NCBI RefSeq assembly: GCF_015295825.1 | Contig: NZ_DVEH01000100.1 | Coordinates: 1 to 35,735, forward strand | Length of the DNA stretch: 35,735 nucleotides | Direction of reading: 5' to 3' | DNA from: Thermosynechococcus sp. M98_K2018_005 | GTDB lineage: Bacteria > Cyanobacteriota > Cyanobacteriia > Thermosynechococcales > Thermosynechococcaceae | Shown: one piece after another, positions 35,714 through 35,735 of the stretch | Numbering within the stretch: position 1 is the stretch's first letter | Layout: every line of letters begins with the position of its first letter | The notes under the pieces: generated by a model | What the model was told of the DNA's origin: nothing | What the model saw: only the letters and a program-made list of their open reading frames with translations | The model's database searches: none | Program-made: the position numbers and the translations under genes

Positions 35714-35735
35714 TTCCCAAAGGATGCTACGCAAC

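Overview
The window is a core-genome segment of a thermophilic unicellular cyanobacterium, almost certainly Thermosynechococcus. The case rests on the photosynthesis genes (psaF, psaJ, psbU, ycf37, psaL, psaI, chlB), the clock-output regulator RpaA, dense HIP1 palindromes (GCGATCGC), and small photosystem subunits that match what I remember of T. elongatus/vulcanus proteins nearly residue for residue. A few PsaL and PsbU residues differ from my memory of strain BP-1, so this may be a related strain or species. Coding density is high, with many 4-nt ATGA overlaps and convergent stop overlaps. I found no complete insertion sequence, CRISPR array, tRNA or rRNA.

Layout. 1-8.2 kb: rlmN, a membrane-anchored NYN-domain protein, rpaA (-), a 390-nt non-coding stretch, a secreted DUF3370 protein followed 2 nt later by a PPP-type phosphatase, then lspA and mrp (- strand, ATGA-coupled). 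8.3-11.9 kb: guaA and a predicted outer-membrane beta-barrel protein. 11.9-14.6 kb (-): the rplI-dnaB pair and the psaF-psaJ operon with a clear terminator. 14.9-20.5 kb (+): an FHA-domain adenylate cyclase, psbU, nadB, an Mce/MlaD-type lipid-transport protein, a possible structured RNA (perhaps 6S-like) and ycf37. 20.6-26.2 kb (-): psaL-psaI, a MoeB/ThiF-rhodanese protein, a SIMPL-domain protein with a second DUF3370 protein, and pyruvate kinase. 26.3-30.7 kb (+): a fused double ABC permease, anmK and nnrDE. 30.7-33.5 kb (-): gatB and gltA. 33.7-35.7 kb (+): chlB, a small secreted protein, and a hairpin at the right edge resembling an IS200/IS605-type end.

Themes. Photosystem I genes dominate the middle: psaF/psaJ, psaL/psaI and the PSI assembly factor gene ycf37 lie within about 7 kb, with the PSII extrinsic subunit gene psbU between them. 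Two open reading frames missed by simple length filters are psaJ (41 aa) and psaI (38 aa). The rest is housekeeping: translation (RlmN, L9, GatB), replication (DnaB), central metabolism (Pyk, GltA, NadB, GuaA), metabolite repair (NnrDE), cell-wall recycling (AnmK), Fe-S and sulfur chemistry (Mrp, MoeB-rhodanese), and envelope functions.

I see no convincing new multi-gene system. The best leads are the structured intergenic RNA before ycf37, the two DUF3370 loci, the NYN protein with a modified acidic motif, and the orphan fused permease.
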